DNA from: Lunularia cruciata
Taxonomy: Eukaryota; Streptophyta; Marchantiopsida; Lunulariales; Lunulariaceae
DNA: 64,000 nt
Assembly: GCA_948567375.1 (NCBI GenBank)
Contig: OX419761.1
Location: 18,974,501 to 19,038,500 of the forward strand
Direction: 5' to 3'
Part shown: positions 49,285-61,039 of the stretch, one piece after another
Layout of the letters: every line of letters starts with the position of its first letter
Position numbering within the stretch: the first letter of the stretch is position 1
Notes under the pieces: model-generated
Databases searched by the model: none
What the model saw: the letters and a program-made list of their open reading frames with translations, nothing else
What the model was told of the DNA's origin: nothing
Translations under genes and position numbers: made by a program

Positions 49285-49485
49285 AGGGGTATCATTTTCA
49301 CTCTCATATTTCACAATATATTTTAAACCATATGACTTGCATAGCTTAGATATCTTAGGTGTTGTAGGGCAGGTTCCTCCTACCAATACTGTTGAGGCTT
49401 AGTCCTATTTTACCCTCTTTGTCTTTTCCTTGTATGGCTTGATGGGGTCTTCCCATCCTTCTTTTTTTCACACAAGGACATGTTT
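49285..49485 (+). repeat. GATGGGGTCTTCCCATC-family repeat after an ORF end
   Basis: It begins with a purine run and GGGGTATCATT just after the stop at 49,284, then GACTTGCATAGCTTAGATATC (49,337), CCTTGTATGGCTTGATGGGG and TCTTCCCATCC (49,449). Its position after coding sequence and a purine run suggests that the family is the LTR or 3' UTR of the element whose ORF ends here. Confidence 0.65.
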
Positions 49486-49489
49486 TTCT

Positions 49490-50100
49490 CACTCATAAAG
49501 GGTTTCAGATTCCAAAAATTTTGAATTTTATGGGTAGCTCACTAAGATCAGTAATAAAATTTTATGTGCATCCATAAAAGGTAGTTTCCAAAAAATGAAA
49601 GCTCTTGTAAACTATTTTATGGGTGCTCAAACTATTTTATGGTTAGGAAGGTTTCAATTTCAATTTTATGGGGCTTTATTAAGGACAATTTACCTGCTTA
49701 GTTGATTAGGTTAGTTGTTAGTGTTAACTAATAATTTCTTGCCAAGTATACATGTTAATGAATTATCATGTGCCTTGTATTTTTGAAAAAAATTTCCTTC
49801 CTAAGTTTTGAGTTGTCTTTTCTACATATAGGTGACTTAGTCCAAATGGTGCTCTTTTCTTTGTGTGAATGAATAAGCGCATACTAAGTAACCCCGACAA
49901 TCCCTTACATTGGCTAGGAATGTATGCATGCAAATTGAAGTCTCACAATGAAATTGTAACCATTGACCAATTTCAAGCATCCACCCCATGCCTCAATTCA
50001 GTGAGTGGCAAAAACCCAAGAAGCTCAATCCCCATGTGCTCCCAAATTAGGATTCCAAGAGTTACTCAAGAAAATGAGTATTTCTATTTCTATTTCTATC
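49490..50100. other. Unassigned spacer
   Basis: AT-rich, with an internal repeat of AACTATTTTATGGGT near 49,611. No gene is recognised. Confidence 0.3.
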
Positions 50101-50108
50101 ATCACTAG

Positions 50109-50141
50109 CAAAGGAGCAAAGAGTGCTTCTTTGCTCCTTTG
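50109..50141. repeat. Perfect 13-bp hairpin
   Basis: CAAAGGAGCAAAG, loop AGTGCTT, CTTTGCTCCTTTG. A third half-copy (AAAGGAGCAACATG) follows at 50,154. Confidence 0.75.
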
Positions 50142-50799
50142 ACTAGAATTAGTAAAGGAGCAACATGTGATGATAAAAGATTCCAAATGATTCCTCATCA
50201 TTTTGCATAGATTTTGGATTATTTGGATGATCTTGAACATTTTAGTCAAATTCATGGTGGGAATAATAAGGGACTAATGCAAGGAGCATTGCTTTTAGCT
50301 ACATAGCCACTTACTCTACGTGACATGGAAGACGATTTCCAACTTCTATGAATGGTGAAATGTTGTATAAGAAATGTACATGAAATTATACAAGCATGCA
50401 AGAGATTGAAAATACAATTGCACGAGGGAGGGTATTACCACAAAGGAATTGAAGAGAGGATGGAGATCCATGAGGACAAACTAAATGATTTATGCCCATA
50501 TTTTGATAGAATGATTCTATGATTCTAAATTCTATGTTTGGTGGTCAAGCCAATATATCTCCTCTAGCTTTGGTGAGTATTGGTGGTAGTGTCAAAGAGG
50601 AGGTTTGAATATTTGATGGAACATGCATAGAGGAGGAGGGAGATTTAGGAGAGAATTCACTTTTGGTATCAATTCAAGCTTCAGACTCAATTCTTGTTGC
50701 TTTTTTGTCTTGAGTACTATAGGGCCATTTGAAGACTTTTTTAATGTGTTTGATGAAGAAGTTCAAAATGTTGATTAGGGTGTAATGAGTTAGGATCTG

Positions 50800-51460
50800 A
50801 GGATGATAGTCCATGCTTGATTAGAGCACATGTTGAGCACAAGAATCCCTTGAAAGGACAAGAAGAGCATCACTCAAGAGCTGCAAAGGAGGAGGAAACA
50901 ATAGAAGTAATAGAGGAGGAGACAAGAGAAGCATCCAAGGAGATAGAGGAGACCATCATAGTAGTAAGAAAGAAGGAAAATGAACCTTGGAGGATTTGAA
51001 GGATTTCTAAAGCAACTAAGATTACACTTGCTATTGCTTCTTTGTCTCAAGATTTGGCTAGCCATAGCAAATTAAAGAGTGAATCTCTCAAAGCTAGAGA
51101 AATATGTAAAATAGTTGAGATTGAAGCTTCAAAGGTTGCAAAGTAAGAGAAGACTATGAAAAAACTTGAGGCCAAGAATATGTTTAGAACCAAGAAAATG
51201 AGATCTAAAGTAGAGAAAATGAGTATCAAAGAGAAGAAAGCAATTTTACTCCATTAGACTTGAATTAACTAGGGCTCAAAAGACCCAAGGTGAAATCAAG
51301 AGTATTGTTACAACACTTTATGATATAGATTTAGTAGCTTATGGATCTAGTAATAATTATAATGTGGACTCCAAGTTTCTTGTGCCTAATTAAAATCCAG
51401 ATTACACCCCAGATTGTGCTAGTGGGATTGACATAGACTCCTCCTATGAATGAGAGTTAC
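50800..51460 (+). pseudogene. Glu/Lys-rich coiled-coil remnant
   Basis: The plus frame from about 50,817 is rich in Glu and Lys (E-E-E-T-I-E-V-I-E-E-E-T), continues past a TGA at 50,997 into A-S-L-S-Q-D-L-A-S-H-S-K-L-K and further K/E-rich sequence, and ends in an acidic tail near 51,450. It is a coiled coil with no catalytic motif, in the style of 28-29.8 kb. Function unknown; probably the structural protein of a mobile element. Confidence 0.4.
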
Positions 51461-52099
51461 TATGAGATTAAAATTTTTATTTTTCTACATATCACACCTA
51501 GTGACACTTTTATGTAACTTATTTATATGAACTTTATATCACTATAAAGTTTATGTATTCTTGCTCCTTTGAAACCTTTCATATGCTCTTGTTATCTCCT
51601 ATGCTTCTCATTAATTGGTTTAATGTATCTTGTGTTTTGCATGTGCTTGTAATGTTACAAGCTACTTTTGTTTCATTTGTAAAATTTCCTTCATAGTGTT
51701 CATAAAAAACTAGTTCTTTCTTGTGCAGTTTTCATTGGCCATATTCTCAATTTTAATGGTCTAGGTGGACCACACAATCCTTGCAGCATGAGAAAGGAGA
51801 TCTAAGAGTTTGGGAGAGTATCTTGAAGTTTAAATTTAATATTCAAAACTCTTTAGTACTTCAAAATATTTCAAAATCTTTAATATTCAAATATGGTCTT
51901 GAATACTTTAGAATAACTAATACTTGTTAACAATTCAAAGCTCTTTAATATTCAAATGAGTTTAGTCATGAGTTTATGATAATTTAATGACTAATCCATT
52001 AACTGGTTAAGATGGTGGAACACTTGTGTATTGAAACATGTGAGTGAATAAGAGTACAAGAAATTAAATATTATATATACAATTATCAATATGAATAGT

Positions 52100-54900
52100 T
52101 CCATGAACATATATAGTATAGACACACCCAAATTGGGTGAGTGTAAATTACATTAATACACATAGCCTACATAACATGCTCTATAAATTGCATAACATGC
52201 CATTGAAATGCACCATGAAAGTGCCAATAGAGTGTGATGCAAATAAAGAAAGGACTATAGCACCACATCCATCTACTCTCATGAGGACCATGAAATTTTT
52301 TTCCCAAAAGCTCATAAGGACTAGAACTGTAATCTCTAAATCTACCTTAGGTCCACTTTTATTTAAAAAACTACTAGCAAGATATGTGGATGGCCTATAT
52401 CAATCTTGTGGAGCTACTAGGAGCTCCAATTATGAGGTGTATGAAGTACCAAGTGTATCAATAGGAAAAAATGTAGGAGAATGTATAGCGTCATGTGGAT
52501 GTTTTCTACAATAAGTTAGAGCTTCAATATCTAGATTCAAAATATCTTTGATAGATAAACCTAATGATGTAATGTACTATAAAGCCTAACCATGAAACCT
52601 ATATACTCATCACTATATCCATTTGTCTCAGCCAAGCATGCCATGAGAAGTGAGCCAATGTGTACACCAAGTGGGAAAAATGCCTAATCTCACATAGAGC
52701 ACAATAGTATCTCAACGTTCCACTTCAATCCACTAGTCCAAATAATAAACTCAAAGTGAATGACACAAGACTCTATAAATTCACAAATGCCAAGCTGTAG
52801 GATATACCATAAAGTACTACTCATAATATAATACCTCCATCTCTCCTCATAGCAATAGCACACCAATCTAACAATCTTGGACTATTAGGAATTTGCATGT
52901 CAGCTAAACAACTCACATCCAATATTAGAATCATCATCCTCAAATCAATGTGGAAAATGATATGTGGTATGAAAAATCTAAGTAAGCTCATCCTCTCTCT
53001 CTTATCCGAGTGATTCTAGAAACCTCACCCTTCAAAGATATCTTCCTCTCATGAAGCCACATAATCTCTTCAATAGTATCTCTCAAGTGTATTGGGGATG
53101 CAAGATCATATGAAGAGCAGTGTCTCCAAGACACAATATGTGCCCTTGTATGCAAATGAGGCTCCTTCCTTGGGCCTTTAATGAGAGTCAACAAAGTCTG
53201 ATTTGCTTGCCAAACCAAAGAAGTCTCTCCATATGATGTAGCTCTAGTCTCACCAAGGTGATGCCCACTTGGAGATGTCTATGTAGCCCTTATCTCACAA
53301 GGATGAGACCCAACCCTATCATGGACATAGTGTAGATCTATTTGAGTCCCCGCATCCATAGGTAGAAACTCCCAAGGGAACCATGACATCTTTACCTCAA
53401 GCTATTTAGTAGCCTCCTTACAAGCTATTTTGTAGCCTCCTCCCTCATATGCATCCTTGAGATCACTTAGCTGAGACCTCACCTCATGCAAAGTCCTCTA
53501 TGTCCTCTCCAAAATCTCCATATTATAGTTCAACTCTCTCATATAAAAGATCTCTTGAATCCTATATCCCTCTACCCTCAACTCTCTATCCTTAATAAGT
53601 CCATCTAACTTGTCCAATATTTCAACCCTATCAGTAATGAGTGTATCCAACTTTGCTAACCTCTCAACTCATTCTTTCTCCTCTACCTCCCTCTCCTTGA
53701 TAATCCTAACTAACTACTAACCTCTTACCTAAACTACTCTTTTCTACCCAATGGTGCATTTCTTGCTCTTCTAATCTACTCTCTCTCTCAAACAAAATAT
53801 GCTTTTCTAGATGGATATGCTCCTCTTGCTCAGCTAATCTCCTCTCATGCTAAGGTATTCTACTCTATGATCAAGGAGCAACTCACTCTTAAATAGTATA
53901 CTCTCTCAAAAGTCCTTCTCTCCCTTTCCCAACAAGGATGTGGTCATCTTGGAGTGCCCTAAGCCTAGTGTATGAAATGCATCTAACTCAACCCCCTCTC
54001 TCTCTATTGGATCATCATGTATCTTGGGTAATGATGGATCATCATGTGCTAAGTTCACTCCATGTGGACTATGGAATTTAACATCATTGACTAGAGGTGA
54101 CAAGTGGAAGGCGACATGTATACAAATACTCATTACTTTAGGTTCAAGTAGCTGAATAATTATTCAACAATGACAATGAACAAAGCATGTAGTTTGGGAA
54201 GATTCATACATAGCAAATGTAGTGACATCAATCATCCATGAGGGTTTGTCATTGAGTTTAGTGTTAAAAATAGTGAGGCAATAGTACAATCATAAAATAT
54301 GCTCCATTTTTCCACATGCATATATAAATAAATTTTTTCTAAAAAGGTACAATTCTATGCTCAAAGCAAACACACACTCATAATGTGTTTGAAATAATAC
54401 TCTCATTCACCTTGGTCATCTTAGTCCTCCTCATGTGTTTGCTCTCCTTGTTCCTTACCCTCATGGACCTCAAGATCCTCCTCTTTGTAGCTAGGCCCAT
54501 ATACAACCTCATTGTCACTCAATAATCCTCTCTCCATGAACAAGTGTGTGAGAACCTATCCGGCATGAGTCACACAAAAGCACTTGCCATCTAAGTGGTG
54601 AAGCTGCATATAGATGATGAACAACTTTACCTCAATAGCAAGTAAATATCAACACTACCCAATCATAGTCCACTATAGTAGATCTAGCCATCTTACTATC
54701 CAATATCAATATGATATTCCCATCAACTAGCTTGGGACGTATAGTTGGAATTAAGAAGTGAACATAGTAGTTGGAAAAATGGCCTAAATGCAGGATATGC
54801 ATAATACCTCACCAACTATCTCTATGTTAACCTATCATGGATGTGAAACCAATCTTCTACCAAAGCATGTGGAAACGTCTTCCAATGTCAAGTGTCTCCC
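52100..54900 (-). mobile_element. Unclassified coiled-coil element remnant, copy 2
   Basis: It shares CATGTGGATGTTTTCTACAA (52,493) and the CTC-rich minus-strand coiled-coil tract (53,440-53,900) with 22.65-24.6 kb, in the same order. Stops are frequent. A 125-codon plus-strand frame at 52,137-52,514 runs against the likely coding strand and is probably chance. Confidence 0.4.
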
Positions 54901-55025
54901 TAGGCAAACAAAATGCCCCAATTATCATAGAATTAGAAAGGCATAGCTCTCTCCCACATACTTTACCAATCCGCGTATCCTTGTCCCAAGTATGGGCAAA
55001 CTTAGTACATGATGGTAACTATTCC

Positions 55026-55045
55026 ATACAATAGGGGGTTTCAGT
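55026..55045 (+). other. Isolated TIR-like end
   Basis: TAGGGGGTTTCAG matches the first bases of the 39,812 element but the similarity stops after about 13 bases. No inverted partner was found nearby. It may be chance or a relic. Confidence 0.25.
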
Positions 55046-55433
55046 TCTGACTTAATGAATACACGCAAGTATTCATAAACACATTTATGAGTAAGTTATC
55101 GGTGAAATATTAAAATCCATAAAATTTTTATTGGTCCCAAAAATCAAAACCCATAAACCATTATGGATTATGGACATTCCATAAGACTTTATGAAGGCAT
55201 TAATTAAAGCACTTTCTTGTCTAAGTGTCTCTCTTCTTCTCTTCACAAACATAAAATTTTTCATATGATTTGGAATAATAATCCTCTTTGGAATCAAGTC
55301 TATAAGGGTATAAGATAATTTTAAGAACTTAACGCTTTGGATGCTTTCATCACTCACAAACTTCTTTTACAAGTATCCTAAGTGAAAACCTAAATCACTT
55401 ATAGAAATCCATCAAGTTAAGAATTCAAACCTT

Positions 55434-55550
55434 CCACTATGTCATACAACTTAAAACAAGTATGTTAATCAACATGGTACTTAAATTCCATACACATGAA
55501 AAAAACCACTATGTCATACAACTTAAAACAAGCATGCTAATCAACATGAT
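55434..55550. repeat. Direct duplication, 72-bp period
   Basis: CCACTATGTCATACAACTT followed by AAAACAAG-ATG-TAATCAACATG occurs at 55,434 and 55,506 with two differences in about 44 bp. Confidence 0.75.
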
Positions 55551-55559
55551 TTTATGTTA

Positions 55560-57430
55560 AAACAAGCATGTTCTAAAATATCTTCCAATGTAGTTAAGGG
55601 TGCAATGACTAGTAAAAATACCTCTATGCAAGCCCAATTCCCTCAACCCTATATGCCGAGCGGCCATGTAGTCCACACAAACCAGCTTGCACGGATTGCA
55701 TAGTCCAAGCAATTAGGTTGGATGTGAGCAAGTGTGTGCAGCCTAAAACTTCTCAGATCAATCATCAATCACATAATCAATCTATAAATCGCCTCAAATC
55801 AAATAGAAATCAAAATATAAAACTCACATGGGGATGTGGGTTTTCAATACCCATTTCAATTTTCAACCCATTTGTATCTAAATCATCCTGTCAAATCTAT
55901 CAAACAACACTTGAAATTTGTGTTATGTCCATCTAATGCCATCTAAGGCATGTAGTCTATGTGACTGAAATTTCACAAGCCACTACTCCTTTGAAGTTTC
56001 TTCCTCCAAAACACTTTGGTACTTTTCCATGATTTTGGAAGATGACCTTCAAATCTTTTCTCTTCTCTTATGTGACTTTCTCCATGGTGATTGATCCAAG
56101 ACCTACAACATCTCTCTTCCAAGCCACAAATTGCTCTTGTTCCCTTCTTTCCATGCTGACTATACTCTCCTAGATTTTTGAGCACTCCTTCTCAAACCCT
56201 TCTTCACTATCCATTCCCAACTCCTTGCTCTCTCTGCACTTTTCAATTTGATACTCTTCCTCTCTCCCCAAAACCCTTTAAACTCTTTTTTTCTCTCTTC
56301 TTGATCAATAAATTTCTCTCCCTTTGACTCTCACCTAACCCTAATTTCTCTCTTCTTGGGAGTAAGTATCTCCTCCTATAAAAATTCCAAATTATTGGGA
56401 CTCCCTTTAGCTTCAATGAATCTCTCTCCTTTATCTTGTTCTCTCTATCAAGACTATTTCCTCCTATAAAAATTCTTGATTAATGAGACTCTTTTTGGGA
56501 CTATGTTCTGCATCATTGTTCACATTGCAAGTTGCAACCAAAACAAGGGGACTCCTTGGCTACTTTTGCAGTCTATGCAAAAGCTTTTCCTCAATATAGT
56601 GCACTTTCAAATTATTTGCATAAATATCATTGTGTAAAATTCATATTTCTCCCAAATTTACAAGCAAGTAGTATGAAATGGATATGAATTTTGACTAAAT
56701 TTTATAAACAATTGTGATGTGTAGAATATGGAAATTAGTACCAAGAAAAATCAATAAATCTATGTAGAACATTGGAACTAATTACAAACAAAAATCAACA
56801 AATAAACTCTATTCCAATCTTGTCCATGCTTGGAAAGAAATCAATCACTCTTCCTTATTTTTTTTCCTAATCAGAACTTCTCCCTCTAGAATGGACCCAA
56901 GAACTATACTAAACCCCAACCTTCTCTTAAATACAAAAATCCTAGATATTATGCCTTTTTCACAAACTTTGCTCACAAAATATCATAAACATGAACACTC
57001 TTCATGTACTAAATCTCACTCCCTTCTAAATCCTATTTTCACTCCTATTTAGAAAGACAAGAGTGAGATTTATTTAAATACCCTAGGACCTTTGGATCTA
57101 GACCCAAAGCATGACCAATAGTAATCAAATCTTCATGTACTCAAGGAACAAAGGAAAGCACACACATTACACCAAAATGATGCACAATTGAAACATCATT
57201 TTATTATGTTATATTTCATTGTCTTGCATTCAAAAGAGCAAGACAATTTTTGATTACAAAGATCCTAATCTCCTCCCTGTTCTTTAGGGGTAATCATACG
57301 CACTATGGTTTGCAACATCATTTTCTAATTCCTTCACTACATCTAAATGCACAAAATCTTCTTCTACCAAAATAACAAGCTCAATTGATGAGGAAGTTAT
57401 GTAGAATAATACATGTTGTGACACATTTTA
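55560..57430. other. Unassigned spacer
   Basis: CT-rich and AT-rich tracts, no recognised domain. TCCTCCTATAAAAATTC occurs twice (56,371 and 56,459). Confidence 0.35.
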
Positions 57431-57439
57431 TTAGCACAT

Positions 57440-58640
57440 AAGCATTGCAAGATGTAGGATTTAGTTGAACTTGGATTGCTTTCAAGGAATATCATCTCAC
57501 TTTCAAGATGCCAATGCAATGCTCATTAAGTACCCTAGCTTAAGCAATATATTTGTTGAAGGTAACTTTCTTTTTTTCCTAGTTTGTTTGAAAGATGGAG
57601 CTAAATCTCATGGGAAAGTATGCAGAGTCTCCTAGAAAGACTTGCTGTTTGTCAAACAAATCAAATTCTACTCTTGTGTTCAATTGAGTCTAGAAAGTTG
57701 ATCTTTTGAGGCACGCCATATTATAGCAAGAACCTGGCATCCCTTACAAGAATGATACAACATGTGTGAATACATAGTCAAGCACCAAAACAACACAATA
57801 AAACATAATGATATATATTGCAAACTTACTTCCTGCAAAGTTTTTAATCCTTCTCTTGTCATCACACACCACTTGTCCATTGATAGAATAAATACCCTTC
57901 CTGCTAACATAAATTACCCCATCAATAGTGGGTCTGTGAGAAGAAAAAAATTAAAGTTCCATCAACTAAACCAATGTATCCCGTGAACTCTTTTTTTGCA
58001 AAATGAGAAGAAATCCATGGTCACTCTTTCTCCTTCAGCAATCTCACTTCCTTTCCCAAGTTAGTTACAAATGATTGCACTCATTACTCAATGGGTAAAT
58101 TTAATTGTAGAGCCATCACTATCTCCCATACATTCAACCCTTGAGCAGAGCTGATGCCATTGCCATGATGCCCGTACTAGTCAAGAGCAAGTGCAACTTG
58201 GATCCCTATTGCAGTTTGGTCTCTCTTGGATGAATTCTTGAATACAAAATGATCTTTGATTAAATCTACTAAAGAATATAAAGAATACAAATCCTTTCTA
58301 TTTAAATTTCTAAAAGCTATTAGATTCAACCCCTAAAATATTTCAAAGCAAATTCAGTGCTACAAGTGCATTGAATTTTGTTTTGTAAGTAAGGGGATTC
58401 CCCACAAATTTCCACCACTTCATCAACAACTCCATCTGGTCCTCATCTTCCTCTCTTTTGTTCCAATCATCATTCCAATCATCATGAGAACATCACCATC
58501 TAATTCATCTCTCCAACTCACCCAAATACATTTTGTAATTTGATTGTGGAGCAAAGTGCAACTATTGGCCAGTGACATCATAATTGAATTTGATGAAATA
58601 CTCCATTCAATTTGAATTTGAGGTCACTTCCGCCCACCAT
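57440..58640 (-). pseudogene. PIF/Harbinger nuclease remnant C
   Basis: On the minus strand around 57,830-57,930 the reading is R-P-T-I-D-G-V-I-Y, then Y-S-I-N-G-Q-V-V-C-D-D-K-R-R-I, the same DDE-nuclease block as in remnants B and D. The eroded C-terminal block lies at about 57,470-57,560 and the N-terminal region extends to about 58,640. Stops and frameshifts break it into pieces. Confidence 0.65.
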
Positions 58641-58899
58641 GGACCCATCATTAACTGAGGCAATTTTCAAATTTCAAAAATCCTAATCTAAGTGACTTAT
58701 CAAAAGTTAGAGTCTGAAAGATCACCATTAATATTTATGGGTATTTTTGATAAACACAATGACCCTGGATATAAATATTTTATAGCTATTGGGCTCTGCT
58801 TATACAAACATTTGGGTCACTATAGAGGGTTTCAAATACAGATTTGTGACTAACAGAAATATATTAGGGTTTAGATTTATGGGAGAATTTGAGAGATTC

Positions 58900-59290
58900 A
58901 ACTAGTGAAGACCCCGTTGCCGTAAAGGGCTACGCGTCACCTTTTAGATTTGTTGTAACATTTTACGGTCGCGAACCTTACCAATAGGACAGTTGAATCT
59001 TGGGACGTGTGCATTACCCCTAACTCTCTATTTGGAACCCCTTATGTTCCAGTGCTATCAAGAGAATATGGGATACGCGAAAATCCGTTTAGGGAACAGA
59101 ATCCAACGGGGTTTCACAAAAGCTAAATCAGAACCCCATAAAAAGATTTGGGTCAAACCGTTCCAACACCTTAAAAAAATTTATAATACTCGTAGAAACG
59201 TTACGGAATGGAATCCAACTGGTCTCCCAAAAGCTAAATCTGGACTAATGAACAGGGAATGTATGACAGCAACGAATAAAGGAGTTTAAG
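58900..59290 (+). other. Less AT-rich patch with a 98-codon open frame
   Basis: The composition differs from the flanks (several CG dinucleotides). A frame at 58,993-59,289 contains two related peptide blocks ending in K-A-K-S, encoded by an imperfect direct repeat (AAAAGCTAAATC at 59,118 and 59,231). I recognise no family. It may be inserted foreign or organellar DNA, or an old gene fragment. Confidence 0.3.
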
Positions 59291-59559
59291 AAGTCCTCGA
59301 AAGCATCAGCTATGTCTAAGCCACCTATACATTCTACTACCATAGCTGGCCAAAAAGATACTCGTTAGGATCGAGAAGGAATAATAATTGATATGATGAC
59401 TCTATCAACTAGTGCAGATGTCTGGCGAATCTTAGATGACGATCCAGACCTGTAACTTAATTGCTGGTTTAATACAGTTTGTTTTGCTCTCATGAAGTCT
59501 GGTACTGTAGTTGACGTGCGTTGTTAATCTCCAAGTATGTTGCATGGTTCCCTGATAAG

Positions 59560-59760
59560 AAAAAGGGGATCGCATAGGAAAAATGAAGGATGGGAAGACC
59601 CCATCAGGCCGTACAAGGGAGAGACAAAAAAAGGTAACATGGGGCTAAGCCCCAATAGAGTTTGTATGAGAAATCTGCCCTACCGCACTTAAGATATCCG
59701 AGCTATGCAAGTCGTACGGTTCCTCAATATATATCTATATATGAATGAATTGTATTTGAG
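59560..59760 (-). repeat. GATGGGGTCTTCCCATC-family repeat
   Basis: The inverse complement of the copies at 21.3 and 49.3 kb: GGATGGGAAGACCCCATCAG (59,589), ACAAGGGAGAGACAAAAA, ATGGGGCTAAGCCCCAA, CTGCCCTACCGCACTTAAG and CGAGCTATGCAAGTCGTA. It is the cleanest minus-direction copy. Confidence 0.65.
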
Positions 59761-59865
59761 ATAGATTTTACTATTGAAGATATGCTTAATACAAGTCTCC
59801 CTAAACATTACAATAATGAAATTGGTGAAGAAGGGACTATTAAGAAGTGCAACGAGATCCAAACG

Positions 59866-60270
59866 GGGGTTTCAGGTATAGTTTTACTAAAATTTGTATA
59901 TTTTCATAGAGATTATTACTAAATGTTGGTTATACAAATTTTTTTATTAAAATTTTGTATATTTTCATATAGATTATTACTAAAAATGGTTAAATTTGTA
60001 TATTTGTATATAGATTATTATGAGATGTTGATTAAATTTATATATTTTCATATAGATTATTACAAAACATGGACTAAATTGGTACGGAATGCAGATCGGG
60101 GACAAAAAGAGATTGTTACAGAGTTCTGGTCAAGTTTCTTATTATTAGCAAACTCCATATGATGTGGTTCGTAGAAAATAAGGGATATGGAAATTTCTAT
60201 TATCACTCCATAGCGCATTAATTACCCATTAAGATAAATAACAAGTTTGTTTAGGATGAATGGGGAGAGG
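59866..60270 (+). mobile_element. Left end related to the 39,812 TIR element
   Basis: GGGGGTTTCAGGTATAGTTTTA (59,866) and the later blocks GACTAAATTGGTA, TTATTATTAGCAAACTCCAT and GCATTAATTAC-CATTA match 39,812-40,050 in order. An extra run of about four TATATTTTCATATAGATTAT units (59,893-60,070) is present only once in the other copy. No right-hand inverted end was found before 62,461, so the element is truncated or its right end is lost. Confidence 0.6.
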
Positions 60271-60279
60271 GAGTGAGTG

Positions 60280-61030
60280 GGATGGGCAACCAAAATGGGG
60301 ATGATTAAGATAGGTGATGGATTGAGCTCCTTGTCCTCCTCCCAAGAACAAGAAAATTGGTGAAAATAGATGACATATGAGAATGCAAAAGAACAAAATG
60401 AATTGCATGAGCAGGATAGGACGAGTAGGACAAGAACAAGAAATCTGAGCTAACAAGAATGCATTGCACAAGGAGGACGAGCGGTGCGAGAACAAGAAAG
60501 TATTGATAGCAGAGTGAAGATTTGAGGATTATGCTATATGAAGAGTGAAGTGAAGATTTGAAGATTATGCAAGAAAGAGATTACAGTGGGTTGTGTGAAG
60601 GCGGGAAGAGGAAATGAAATTAGTTTGAAACTAAATCTAAAATACTTAAGTTAATATTTAAAAATGCAAATGTTCCACTAGTACAAGTTACAAAATGAAT
60701 TTTTTAATCTTGTAGTGAGTTTGTCATTGCGCCTAGAAAAAATTATTGTATTGAGAAGAGTAGAGCATGTAGAATCAAGTGAGGAGGAGGAGGCAAGGTG
60801 CTGAATCAAGTGAGGTAGACCGTGTTGAATACAACTTGCCCAGACCAAGATAAAGTGTGAATTTTGGTGATTAAGTAATCAAGCAAAGAGGACATTGTGC
60901 TTTATCAAGCAAGGAGGACAATGTTGAATACAACATGCCCAAAGGATGTTGAGAGCATGTAAAACCAAGCTAGTGATTTATGAATTGAGTTTTTATTTTT
61001 GGTGATTCCAAATTCAAGCAAGGAGTACTG
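60280..61030. other. Spacer upstream of remnant D
   Basis: Contains AATACAACATGCCCAAA-G three times (60,825, 60,925, 61,040 region) as short dispersed direct repeats. No gene is recognised. It could be the 5' part of the element carrying remnant D. Confidence 0.3.
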
Positions 61031-61039
61031 AGTTCAAAT

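Noticed and set aside
54837-55034. A 65-codon plus-strand frame
   Set aside because: No motif, and it lies in the decayed copy 2 of the coiled-coil element, whose likely coding strand is minus.
55026-58845. A full PIF/Harbinger element bounded by GGGGGTTTCAG (55,028) and GAGGGTTTCAAATACAG (58,827)
   Set aside because: The two ends are in the same orientation, not inverted, and similarity beyond the first bases is poor.
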